Assembly (NCBI RefSeq): GCF_014055005.1 | Contig: NZ_CP059570.1 | Coordinates: 1,116,001 to 1,180,000, forward strand | Reading direction: 5' to 3' | DNA from: Neisseria dentiae | Lineage (GTDB): Bacteria > Pseudomonadota > Gammaproteobacteria > Burkholderiales > Neisseriaceae | DNA: 64,000 nt | Shown here: piece after piece, positions 1-7,225 of the stretch | How positions within the stretch are numbered: the first letter of the stretch is position 1 | Layout: the number at the start of each line of letters is the position of its first letter | Translations under genes and position numbers: made by a program | The notes under the pieces: generated by a model | Databases searched by the model: none | Seen by the model: only the letters and a program-made list of their open reading frames with translations | What the model was told of the DNA's origin: nothing

Positions 1-1
1 A

Positions 2-1105
2 GTGGGCGAAACGGGGCGGCAGGGCATCTGGTTCGGCATCATGCTGGGGGTTATCGGCATGCTGCTGCTGTGGGCGGCGGTGCCGCTGTTCCAGCATTTT
101 CTGAGCCTGAGCGACAAGGTGGAGCGGATGATGGGGCATTATCTGCTGTTTGTGGGCTTGGCCATGCCTGCCGCGATGGTGCACCGCGCCCTGCACGCTT
201 ATGCTTCCAGCCTCAACCGCCCGCGCGCGATTATGGTGGTGAGTTTTTTGGCGTTTCTGCTGAATATTCCGCTCAACTATATGTTTGTGTACGGCAAATT
301 CGGTATGCCGGCGTTGGGCGGCGCGGGCTGCGGCTTGGCCACGGCGCTGGTGTTTTGGTTTAATGCAGCGGTGTTGTGGCTTTATGTGGCCAAACAGCCT
401 TATTTCCGCAGCTTCGGTTTAACCGCCCGTTTCAGCCGCCCCAATGCCGGCGCTTTCGGCAGAATCTGGAAACTGGGCGCGCCCATCGGTTTGTCGTTTT
501 TTCTCGAGGCGAGCCTGTTTTCGTTTATCGTGTTTCTGATTGCCCCGTTGGGCGAAGACTATATCGCCGCGCAGCAGGTGGTGATCAGCCTCACCGGCGT
601 GATTTATATGATTCCGCAAAGCGTGGGCGCGGCGGGCACGGTGCGGGTGGGTTATTCGCTCGGGCGCGGCGAATATGCGCGGGCGCGTTATATTTCGGGC
701 GTGTCGCTGGTGTTGGGTTTGGTGCTGGCCGTGCTGACCGCCGTGCTGCTGGTGCTGCTGCGCTACCCGCTGGCGGGTATGTACACCGATGATGCCGCCG
801 TGTTGGGCATTGCTGCCGCCGTGCTGCTGTTTGCGGCGGTGTTCCAGCTTGCCGACAGCACCCAATGCGTGGCTTCTTATGCGCTGCGCGGCTATAAAAT
901 GACCAAAGTGCCCATGCTGATACACGCGCTGGCGTTTTGGGGCTTCGGCCTGCTGCCCGGCTATGCGCTTGCCTACGGCTTGGATATGGGCATTTATGGT
1001 TTCTGGACGGCGCTGGTGCTGTCGCTTTCGGTGGCGGCGGTGCTGCTGGTTTGGTATTTGGAATGGTGCAGCCGCAGAGAAGCGGCGCGCAAAAGGATGT
1101 TGTGA
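2..1105 (+). CDS. norM: MATE-family multidrug efflux transporter, NorM-like (5' end outside window)
   Basis: The 367 visible residues are almost entirely hydrophobic helices and match the C-terminal three quarters of a MATE transporter, which exports cationic drugs and dyes across the inner membrane in exchange for Na+ or H+. Segments typical of the family include LGGAGCGLATALVFWFN and LGAPIGLSFFLEASLFSF, the latter starting the second half of the protein. Neisserial NorM is about 460 residues, so roughly 90 residues lie before base 1 and the first visible codon is not the real start. The TGA stop overlaps the murB ATG (TGATG), so the two genes are probably translationally coupled. The substrate range cannot be read from the sequence. 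Confidence 0.88.
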   Translation: MGETGRQGIWFGIMLGVIGMLLLWAAVPLFQHFLSLSDKVERMMGHYLLFVGLAMPAAMVHRALHAYASSLNRPRAIMVVSFLAFLLNIPLNYMFVYGKFGMPALGGAGCGLATALVFWFNAAVLWLYVAKQPYFRSFGLTARFSRPNAGAFGRIWKLGAPIGLSFFLEASLFSFIVFLIAPLGEDYIAAQQVVISLTGVIYMIPQSVGAAGTVRVGYSLGRGEYARARYISGVSLVLGLVLAVLTAVLLVLLRYPLAGMYTDDAAVLGIAAAVLLFAAVFQLADSTQCVASYALRGYKMTKVPMLIHALAFWGFGLLPGYALAYGLDMGIYGFWTALVLSLSVAAVLLVWYLEWCSRREAARKRML

Positions 1106-2142
1106 TGCAAGTGATGCACGATGTGGATTTAACCCCGCTCAACACGTTCGGCCTCAAAGCCCGCGCGCGTGATTTTGCGGTGCTGGAACATGAAAACGAC
1201 CTATACGAAATCGTGAAACTGCCCGCATTTGACCGCGAAAGCGTGCTGTGGCTGGGCGGCGGCAGCAATATTCTGCTGATGCGTGATTATCAAGGTTTGG
1301 TAGTTCATGTAAAAAACAAGGGAATCCGCGAACTTTCCCGTTCAGACGGCCTCGTTTATATAGAAGCGCAGGCGGGCGAAGTGTGGCACGATTTCGTGCT
1401 GCACACGCTCGAAGCGGGCTTGAGCGGGCTGGAAAACCTGAGCCTGATTCCCGGCAGCGTGGGCGCGTCGCCCGTGCAGAACATCGGTGCCTACGGCGTG
1501 GAAGTGAAAGACGTGATACACAGCGTGCGCTGCTTCGATTTGGATACCCGCACGTTTGTTACGCTTAATAACGCCGACTGCCGCTTTTCCTACCGCGAAA
1601 GCCTGTTCAAACAAGCGGGCAAAGGGCGGTATGTGATTACCGCCGTGGTGTTCGCCCTAAGCGAAACCTTCCGCCCCAATGTGCGCTACGGCGACTTGGC
1701 CGCAGTGGTGGAACAAGCCTGCGCGGGGCGTAAAATCACGGCTAAAGACGTGTCCGACGCCGTGTGCTTTATCCGCTCGGGCAAACTGCCCGACCCCGCA
1801 ACGCTGGGCAATGTGGGCAGCTTTTTCAAAAACCCCGTGGTAGATGCAGAAACGGCGCAGAAACTGCTGGCGCAGCACCCCGCCATGCCGCACTACCCGC
1901 AGGCCGACGGCTCCGTCAAGCTGGCCGCAGGCTGGCTGATCGACCGCTGCAACCTCAAAGGGTTCCAAATCGGCGGCGCGGCCGTTCACAACAAACAGGC
2001 GCTGGTGTTGGTAAACAAACAACAGGCAGAGGCACAAGATGTTTACGCATTGGCGCAACACATCTGCCGCACCGTGCAGCAAGCCTTCGGCGTGGCTTTG
2101 CAGGCGGAACCCAACTGGCTGCCGGCAGATTTTCATGTGTGA
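1105..2142 (+). CDS. murB: UDP-N-acetylenolpyruvoylglucosamine reductase MurB
   Basis: This 345-residue type I MurB is an FAD enzyme that reduces UDP-GlcNAc-enolpyruvate with NADPH to UDP-MurNAc, the second committed step of peptidoglycan synthesis in the cytoplasm. The N-terminal FAD domain shows NTFGLKA and LGGGSNILL. The middle carries IPGSVGASPVQNIGAYGVE and the substrate-domain motif SYRESLFK. The C-terminal catalytic region has GNVGSFFKNP, AGWLID and GAAVHNKQAL. The ATG at 1105 is chosen because it overlaps the upstream stop and the conserved N-terminus begins there; the frame remains open further upstream inside norM, but that extension is not MurB-like. Length is normal for the family. 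Confidence 0.95.
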   Translation: MQVMHDVDLTPLNTFGLKARARDFAVLEHENDLYEIVKLPAFDRESVLWLGGGSNILLMRDYQGLVVHVKNKGIRELSRSDGLVYIEAQAGEVWHDFVLHTLEAGLSGLENLSLIPGSVGASPVQNIGAYGVEVKDVIHSVRCFDLDTRTFVTLNNADCRFSYRESLFKQAGKGRYVITAVVFALSETFRPNVRYGDLAAVVEQACAGRKITAKDVSDAVCFIRSGKLPDPATLGNVGSFFKNPVVDAETAQKLLAQHPAMPHYPQADGSVKLAAGWLIDRCNLKGFQIGGAAVHNKQALVLVNKQQAEAQDVYALAQHICRTVQQAFGVALQAEPNWLPADFHV

Positions 2143-2253
2143 AACCACACACAGGCCGTCTGAAAAACAAGAAGTTTTAGAGCATAAATACTTTTTATTG
2201 ATATAATCACCGCCGATATAATTAATAAAAACGCCGTAATAAGGAGTTTTCTC

Positions 2254-2934
2254 ATGGCGAAAGACAGCAAACAAAACACATATCAGCGCATTATCGAATC
2301 CGCGCTCGTTCTCTTCAACGAAGAAGGCGAGCGCAACATCAGCACCAACCACATCGCCGCCCACCTGAGCATCAGCCCCGGCAACCTCTACTACCACTTC
2401 CGCAACAAAGACGAAATCATCGTGCAGCTTTTCAAACGCTACAGCGACGATTTGCTCGGCTACCTGCAAAACGCCGAACTGCCCGCAGGCGTTTGCGAAG
2501 CCGTGGGGTATATGTCGGGCATTTACGACGTGATGTGGCGCTACCGCTTCCTCTTCAGCGATGTCAACACCCTGCTCGCCCGCAGCGCCGAGCTTTTGGG
2601 CGAACACAACAACTTCACCCAAGCCAAAGTGTCGCCGCTGCTGGTCAACCTGCTCACCCGCCTCAACGGCCTCAACATCATCAAGGCCGACGAAACCGCC
2701 ATGAACGATCTGGCGGTGAATATGTGGATAGTAACCAAATACTGGTTCGACTTCGACGGCTCCATCCGCGGCCGCGCCAAACTGAGCGAAGATTCCAAAG
2801 TGCGCGGCATCGGCCGCACCCTCAGCCTGCTGCGCCCCTACCTGCTGGAACAATATGTGGCCGAATTCGACCAAACCATCAAAAACCTCACCCCCGAATC
2901 GGAATGCGTGCAGCAAAACGCGCTGGCGCATTAA
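2254..2934 (+). CDS. TetR/AcrR-family transcriptional regulator
   Basis: The 226-residue protein begins with a TetR-type helix-turn-helix: RIIESALVLFNEEGERNIST, then IAAHLSISPGNLYYHFRNKDEI, the recognition-helix signature, at about residues 35-56. The rest is the helical ligand and dimer domain, of the kind seen in neisserial TetR proteins of unknown ligand. AAGGAG at 2241-2246 sets the ATG at 2254. A TATAAT at 2202-2207 could be its -10 box, but I see no clear -35. The gene stands alone, followed by a DUS hairpin and the convergent aroD, so context does not reveal a target regulon. Confidence 0.85.
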   Translation: MAKDSKQNTYQRIIESALVLFNEEGERNISTNHIAAHLSISPGNLYYHFRNKDEIIVQLFKRYSDDLLGYLQNAELPAGVCEAVGYMSGIYDVMWRYRFLFSDVNTLLARSAELLGEHNNFTQAKVSPLLVNLLTRLNGLNIIKADETAMNDLAVNMWIVTKYWFDFDGSIRGRAKLSEDSKVRGIGRTLSLLRPYLLEQYVAEFDQTIKNLTPESECVQQNALAH

Positions 2935-2940
2935 ATAACA

Positions 2941-2968
2941 AGGCCGTCTGAACCTTTTCAGACGGCCT
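2941..2968. terminator. DUS inverted-pair terminator between tetR gene and aroD
   Basis: AGGCCGTCTGAA at 2941-2952 faces its complement at 2957-2968 across a 4-base loop. The hairpin sits between two convergent genes and can stop transcription from either side while supplying uptake sequences. Confidence 0.75.
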
Positions 2969-2987
2969 CAAACTTTCCACCGGCGGC

Positions 2988-3743
2988 TCAGCCCGCCAAA
3001 ATATTCAAAATCACACGCAAATCATTGGCATTTATCTGCCCCGGCGCCGACGCCTTTTTCGCCGCGCCGAACGTCATCGCCGAACCGAACGTTTCCCCCG
3101 CCAAACGGCTGATCACACCGATTTTGCCCATCGCCATCGTAACCAGCGGCTGCTTCGCATATCGGCCGAACATCGTTTGCGTGGCATCGAGCAGCACCAG
3201 CACATCGGCGGGCGACTGCGGCATCACAGCGATTTTGCAGATATCCGCCCCCCAATCCTGCATGGTTTGCAGGCGCGCGATAATGTCTTCTTTCGGCGGC
3301 GTTTCATAAAAATCATGGTTGCACAGCAGCGCCGCCACACCCTGCGCCTTAGCCAGCGCCACCGTTTCCTTCACCTCTGCATCGCCCGCAAACAGCTCGA
3401 TATCGACGATATCCGCCAAGCCCGAACGTATGGCCGCCTGCACCAGCGCAAAATAAACCTCTTGAGAAACCGGGCATTCGCCCCCCTCTTCCGCCCGCCT
3501 GAACGTAAACAGCAGCGGCGTATCGGGCAGCGCTTCGCGCACCTGCCGCAAACAATCCATCACATAACCCGCATCGGCCGCCCGCTCGAGAAAATCCGCG
3601 CGGAACTCCACCACATCGAAACTCAAACCCTGCAAATCCTGCAAAGCCGCTTGCAGGCCGTCTGAATCTTTTGCCACCAGCGGCACGGCGATTTTCGGGC
3701 TGCCCTCGCCCAAAACGGTATTTTTGATTTTTACGGTGTTCAT
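2988..3743 (-). CDS. aroD: type I 3-dehydroquinate dehydratase AroD
   Basis: The 251-residue protein converts 3-dehydroquinate to 3-dehydroshikimate in the shikimate pathway through a Schiff-base lysine. Family marks are PKIAVPLVAKD near the N-terminus, VVEFRADFLE, the catalytic histidine in LLCNHDFYETP, the Schiff-base lysine in ADICKIAVMPQS, and the closing GQINANDLRVIL. The start at 3743 (MNTVKIKNTV) is preferred over longer in-frame options because AAGGA lies about 6 bases upstream. Length is normal. It is the last ordinary gene before the CRISPR locus. Confidence 0.95.
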   Translation of the reverse strand: MNTVKIKNTVLGEGSPKIAVPLVAKDSDGLQAALQDLQGLSFDVVEFRADFLERAADAGYVMDCLRQVREALPDTPLLFTFRRAEEGGECPVSQEVYFALVQAAIRSGLADIVDIELFAGDAEVKETVALAKAQGVAALLCNHDFYETPPKEDIIARLQTMQDWGADICKIAVMPQSPADVLVLLDATQTMFGRYAKQPLVTMAMGKIGVISRLAGETFGSAMTFGAAKKASAPGQINANDLRVILNILAG

Positions 3744-3834
3744 GTTATTCCTTAAAATGATAAAACAACGGTTTTCAAACGGTATCAAACCTTGCAAAGC
3801 CCGATAAATCCAAGGCTACCATTGATAATCCGCG

Positions 3835-4947
3835 CTAACCATACCGGATTTCGATTCTGTTTTTATCTGTTACCAGTTGATAGCTCAAGCAGTTTCTCGA
3901 TCCCGAGCTGGCAATCAGATAATACTTGGCATAATCGTCCAAATGACGCACCAACACCTTTTTAATCCGCGTCGGCACTTCTTTCCAGATTTCATCGATA
4001 TCCAAATTTTGATAAACCTCTTGCTGATGGCGCTTTGCCTGAGGGCCGCTTCCTTGCAGCTCTTTTTTAAACCGGCAGTAATGCTGCCAATAACGCTCTT
4101 TCAAACGTTGGTAATCGGGGCTGTTTCTCTGCCTGCACAACACAACGCCTTCCCGTTTGAATTCGGCCATCGCCAAATAAAAACTGAATTCGCGTTCCAC
4201 CAGCTTGATCGGCTCCATATTGCCGCAAACAATGCTCATGCTCGGACAGTCGATCAGCAAATTAAAATCACCCAAACCCTTTTGCGTTAATTCCACCGCC
4301 TGAGAAAAACTCCAGTTATCGGCCAGCCGCAGTTTCGGCATTCCTTCGCGCATACGAACAAAAGGAATATCGGCCAACATCACCTGCGCCTGCGAGGCAT
4401 CCAAACGGCCTTTGGCCGTATCCAGCCACACGCTTTGGCGCGGCGGATAAAAAAATTCGCGGTGCTGTTCGAAAGCCTCTTCCACCAGCACATGCGACAA
4501 TTTATCCTGCCGGCGGCCGAAGAGCGACAACGCGTAACCGATGTAAAACCCCATCGATTTGCGCCCGCCCGCAATCGACACATGCAATTCGGTTTGCCTG
4601 TCGGCACACAAATCATGAATAAAGCGTACAATCTGATCCGCCGCCAGATTGTTTTCCTGCGGCGAACGGATATCGGCCAGCGGCTGCCCGTTCTCATCGC
4701 GTATCACATGGATAAAATCCTTATCGAAAGCAATATCCTGCAATTCATATTCTTCGCACAAACGCCGGAAAAAACCGCACTCTCCCAAGAGAGAGGCGGC
4801 GATATTATCGGCACCGGTTTGCGTGGTTAACACGTGCACTTCCTGCGGCAGCCATTGCTGCTGCGTATGGAGCGCATACAGCGTTTCCGTCACAATCTGC
4901 GGCGACATACCGGTAACTGCCACCAAGATTCTTTTTTTAGCGGCCAT
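3835..4947 (-). CDS. CRISPR-associated CARF protein, NE0113 family
   Basis: The 370-residue protein opens with TGMSPQIVTETLYAL (residues 12-26) and has SIAGGRKSMGFYIGYAL (about 124-140), the nucleotide-binding signature of the NE0113 (Cas_NE0113) CARF family, expected to bind cyclic oligoadenylate made by Cas10. Some databases call such proteins Csm6 or ring nucleases. I see no convincing HEPN RNase motif (R-x4-6-H) in the C-terminal half. Instead residues about 220-370, with PIKLVEREFSFYLAMAEF and a tail ending CLSYQLVTDKNRIEI, look like a helix-rich winged-helix module, which would fit a regulator. That assignment is an inference. The gene overlaps card1 by 11 bases and is last in the ancillary operon. 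Confidence 0.8.
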   Translation of the reverse strand: MAAKKRILVAVTGMSPQIVTETLYALHTQQQWLPQEVHVLTTQTGADNIAASLLGECGFFRRLCEEYELQDIAFDKDFIHVIRDENGQPLADIRSPQENNLAADQIVRFIHDLCADRQTELHVSIAGGRKSMGFYIGYALSLFGRRQDKLSHVLVEEAFEQHREFFYPPRQSVWLDTAKGRLDASQAQVMLADIPFVRMREGMPKLRLADNWSFSQAVELTQKGLGDFNLLIDCPSMSIVCGNMEPIKLVEREFSFYLAMAEFKREGVVLCRQRNSPDYQRLKERYWQHYCRFKKELQGSGPQAKRHQQEVYQNLDIDEIWKEVPTRIKKVLVRHLDDYAKYYLIASSGSRNCLSYQLVTDKNRIEIRYG

Positions 4948-6052
4948 TCGCCCATTTCTCCAGCAGTGTTTTCATGCCGCTCAAATCCTTTTGTTCGATA
5001 ACCCCGATTTGCGCCCCCATCGCCCGGTTACGGATTTTTCCGGTCAATTCCCGATACGACAGCAGCATCGCTTTTGTTCTCAGGCCGCCGAGTTTTTTCA
5101 ACGATTCCAGCTTATACAGCGCCTCCTCGGCTTTATCCTCATGCTTGGCAAAATTGGCTGTTTTACACTCCAACACATGCAACACATTATCCACCAGCAG
5201 CAGCACATCCAATTCATTGTGTTGGAACACCTGCTCTTTGGCATTTTCAATCTGCACGTTCAGCGCCACATCCTGCACACCCGGCAAAGATTTGGCCGTC
5301 TGAAACACATAATCCTCAAACCAGCCGCCCGCCACATATTGTTTGGCCTCTTCATCAACGAACACCAAGCAATCGCCTTGCTGCCGCGCCAAATCGTTTT
5401 TTGCCAATAAATCCAGCAAATTCTGCATATTGTGCGCAGGCACTTTACATTTCAATGCCCGCTTATCCGTTTGTGAAATTTCAAAATTGAGCCGACCCAA
5501 CTCCGGTCCCAAGCTGCCATGTGCACGCACCAACTCTTCCGCAAACGGCAGCCACTCAGGATGCGCCAGCTGCTTTTGCAGCTTATGCCGCGCCGGATAG
5601 CCGTGCAGCGTCAAATAATCTTCGATTTTGATTTTAGGCGGTTGCAGCAACAAACGCTCGTTATTATCCAGCAGCAGCACTTCATTGCTGTCTGCCGTGA
5701 AATAAAACGACGGATAGCCCGCCTCTTTAAACATCGCAAACGCCGCAATTGCCATCAGCTTGGTGCCGCCGGTTACATTCAGCGCCACCTGATCCTTATC
5801 CATATCGCACAACAACGCAAACACCCGTTCACCCACCTGCGCCATATCATAAGCATCAGCCACCGCCAGTTGCCGCACCTTTACCCCGCAACTTTTGCGC
5901 ATCACATCAGCCAAAGCATCCGCTCCGGCCTGCATCTGCTCCGTTACCAGCAGCACCACTTCCTGCGGGCGGAAATCCTTATCCAGCACCGGCAAAAAAT
6001 TCGGCACCGCCTGATCCGAAACCAAACACACATGCACATCAAATTTTTTCAT
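4937..6052 (-). CDS. card1: cyclic-oligoadenylate-activated nuclease Card1/Can2 (CARF + DUF1887)
   Basis: This 371-residue protein has the Card1/Can2 layout. An N-terminal CARF domain carries LNVTGGTKLMAIAAF (residues 91-105). A C-terminal PD-(D/E)xK nuclease follows: GGWFEDYVF with Glu246, NELDVLLL with Asp282, and LECK with Glu295 and Lys297. Known homologues are switched on by cyclic tetra-adenylate and nick DNA or cut RNA, arresting the infected cell. All the expected nuclease residues are present, so it looks functional. The ATG at 6052 is chosen over one 24 bases upstream because AAGGGTG sits just before it. It lies between csx16 and the NE0113 CARF gene on the same strand. Confidence 0.9.
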   Translation of the reverse strand: MKKFDVHVCLVSDQAVPNFLPVLDKDFRPQEVVLLVTEQMQAGADALADVMRKSCGVKVRQLAVADAYDMAQVGERVFALLCDMDKDQVALNVTGGTKLMAIAAFAMFKEAGYPSFYFTADSNEVLLLDNNERLLLQPPKIKIEDYLTLHGYPARHKLQKQLAHPEWLPFAEELVRAHGSLGPELGRLNFEISQTDKRALKCKVPAHNMQNLLDLLAKNDLARQQGDCLVFVDEEAKQYVAGGWFEDYVFQTAKSLPGVQDVALNVQIENAKEQVFQHNELDVLLLVDNVLHVLECKTANFAKHEDKAEEALYKLESLKKLGGLRTKAMLLSYRELTGKIRNRAMGAQIGVIEQKDLSGMKTLLEKWANGR

Positions 6053-6078
6053 CGATTCACCCTTTTTATTGATCAAAA

Positions 6079-6369
6079 TTACAACGCCCGCACCTCGAAA
6101 CGGCGCAAAGTGCAGCCCATCGCCGACATATCCTCAGCCGAATATTCCGAACCGCGCCCTGCCTCTTCCTGCGGCAGTGTTAAAAAATAAAAAATACCGC
6201 CGCGCGCGCAAACCTCCGCCGCCAGATGCAGCGGCAGCGTGCCCAGCACCACATCACCCGCCTGAATATCCTGCGGATCCAAATGGCACAAAAAGCAGTC
6301 TACCCGCCATTGCGGCTGCTGCAAAATCCACTCTAACGCCCCCGCATGGCGCGAAACAAAATATATCAT
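6079..6369 (-). CDS. csx16: CRISPR-associated protein Csx16
   Basis: The 96-residue protein shows the Csx16 (VVA1548-type) pattern: IYFVSRHAGALEWILQQ, VDCFLCHLDP, GDVVLGTLPLHLAAEVCARG and YSAEDMSAMGCTLRRFEV. Members occur in type III CRISPR loci and are thought to act as ring nucleases that destroy the cyclic oligoadenylate second messenger; that role comes from the family, not from this sequence. The ATG at 6369 is preferred because the conserved region begins there; no strong ribosome binding site is seen, so translation may depend on the upstream micro-ORFs. The stop lies 26 bases before card1. Confidence 0.85.
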   Translation of the reverse strand: MIYFVSRHAGALEWILQQPQWRVDCFLCHLDPQDIQAGDVVLGTLPLHLAAEVCARGGIFYFLTLPQEEAGRGSEYSAEDMSAMGCTLRRFEVRAL

Positions 6370-6456
6370 AAAACTATTTCTGCAATTGCTTCCAACCGGC
6401 CCGCAAACCAAGGGGTTGGTAAAATTTAAAACATCACAAAAACCGCTTGTAATTTA

Positions 6457-6480
6457 GCAGGCGGGCTACTGCCCGCCTGC
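6457..6480 (-). terminator. perfect 10-bp hairpin between micro-ORF 2 and csx16
   Basis: GCAGGCGGGC at 6457-6466 pairs with GCCCGCCTGC at 6471-6480 around TACT. On the minus strand it is followed by TAAATT rather than a U-run, so it may be an attenuator or an mRNA processing and stability element rather than a full terminator. Confidence 0.45.
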
Positions 6481-6551
6481 CGCTTTAACCGCTCCATCCG
6501 TTTTACTTGATAGAGCGCGGAGCTTAACGGCGCTCCTACCGCGAAGCCCCA

Positions 6552-6641
6552 CTATTCTAAGGCTTCTTTTACCGCCTCAACAGCGGCTTCTGCCACCGCA
6601 ACCGCAACTGCGGTTAGCAGCGTTACCAATATAGGATGCAT
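6552..6641 (-). CDS. micro-ORF 2, hydrophobic 29-residue peptide
   Basis: An ATG at 6641 with AGGAG six bases upstream opens a 29-codon frame ending in TAG. The peptide starts MHPILVTLLTAVAVAV and ends EAAVEAVKEALE: a hydrophobic alpha-helical half, long enough to reach into a membrane, followed by an amphipathic acidic tail. It lies on the same strand as csx16 and card1 and 92 bases beyond micro-ORF 1. I do not recognise a family. The good Shine-Dalgarno sequence and the non-random composition support translation. It could be a small membrane-active effector, a leader peptide or chance. Confidence 0.45.
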   Translation of the reverse strand: MHPILVTLLTAVAVAVAEAAVEAVKEALE

Positions 6642-6732
6642 ATAATGCTCCTTTCTATTGTTGCAACAATCCAATCACAGCAGCAAAACTACTGCGCCTT
6701 ACAGCCCTTAACACCGGCTGCCCGCGCCCCGC

Positions 6733-6798
6733 TTATTTGCGCGTGGTGTGGTCAAGAATGACCTTGATCACTTCAAGTGCTAATTTTGCCCAATCCAT
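6733..6798 (-). CDS. micro-ORF 1, 21-residue peptide with very strong ribosome binding site
   Basis: The minus strand carries TAAGGAGGTGA (6807-6817), a near-perfect anti-16S match, about 10 bases before an ATG at 6798. The 21-codon frame starts MDWAKLALEVIKVILD and ends HTTRK, forming an amphipathic helix with a basic tail. It is the first translatable frame after the shared 14-bp motif at 6910-6923, so it heads the csx16-card1-NE0113 transcription unit. I cannot assign a family. The strength of the binding site is the main evidence that it is real. Confidence 0.5.
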   Translation of the reverse strand: MDWAKLALEVIKVILDHTTRK

Positions 6799-6909
6799 TT
6801 TTGAGTTCACCTCCTTATAAATAACCAACCACATCTCTATAACTTGGTTCGGTTTTTAGTCATTTATCCGAATGAGCGTATTATTCCCAATCCTGGCGCC
6901 TATTTCATC

Positions 6910-6923
6910 AGGCACAAATTTGT
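6910..6923 (-). promoter_or_regulatory. 14-bp palindromic motif upstream of ancillary CRISPR operon
   Basis: On the minus strand the sequence reads ACAAATTTGTGCCT, with the perfect 10-bp palindrome ACAAATTTGT at its core. The same 14 bases in the same orientation occur at 17209-17222 before cas10. Here the motif lies 112 bases before the first micro-ORF. It may be an operator or part of a promoter shared by both CRISPR operons. Confidence 0.5.
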
Positions 6924-6949
6924 ATAGAAACAACAAAAAAGGAAAAGCC

Positions 6950-7225
6950 TTATTCCGGCAAAGCCAGATAAACCCCTTCCGGCATACCGTCCTTGCCCAG
7001 AGAACGGGAAAAACCGCCGCCCGGCAACGGATAAATGCGCAAATCATCTTGTTTCGAATGCAGCTTCGGCAGCAGCTCATCCAAGCATTGCCGGTAATCC
7101 TCTGCGCTGCCCGCCAACAAAAACACACTGTTCTGCAAAGGCAGCGCATGGTTGCACAAAATACGGTATGCCCGCTGCAAGCGGGCGGTGTCGGCAATAT
7201 CATAAGCAATCAGCCAGCGCATCAT
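6950..7225 (-). CDS. cas2: Cas2-family protein, second copy (downstream of cas1)
   Basis: The 91-residue product begins MMRWLIAYDIADTARLQRAY, the Cas2 ferredoxin-fold signature with the conserved YDI-D strand end, and continues with QNSVFLLAGSAEDYRQCLD and LRIYPLPGGG. Cas2 forms the dimeric core of the Cas1-Cas2 spacer integrase. The start at 7225 follows GAGGA and overlaps the end of the cas1 frame by 26 bases, so it was translationally coupled to cas1. It is a different sequence from the Cas2 at 8384-8707. With cas1 split by a MITE just upstream, its expression may now depend on transcription through or from that element. Confidence 0.85.
   Translation of the reverse strand: MMRWLIAYDIADTARLQRAYRILCNHALPLQNSVFLLAGSAEDYRQCLDELLPKLHSKQDDLRIYPLPGGGFSRSLGKDGMPEGVYLALPE

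Noticed and set aside
419..1268. Long antisense frames under norM and murB
   Set aside because: High-GC shadow frames rich in His, Arg and Gln; the sense genes are clear.
3835..4947. HEPN ribonuclease domain in the NE0113 protein
   Set aside because: The only R-x5-H (RQDKLSH) lies in the CARF half, not in a C-terminal HEPN position.
6411..6520. Third micro-ORF (ATG near 6507 on the minus strand, 23 codons)
   Set aside because: It has no ribosome binding site and runs through the perfect hairpin at 6457-6480, so it is more likely non-coding.
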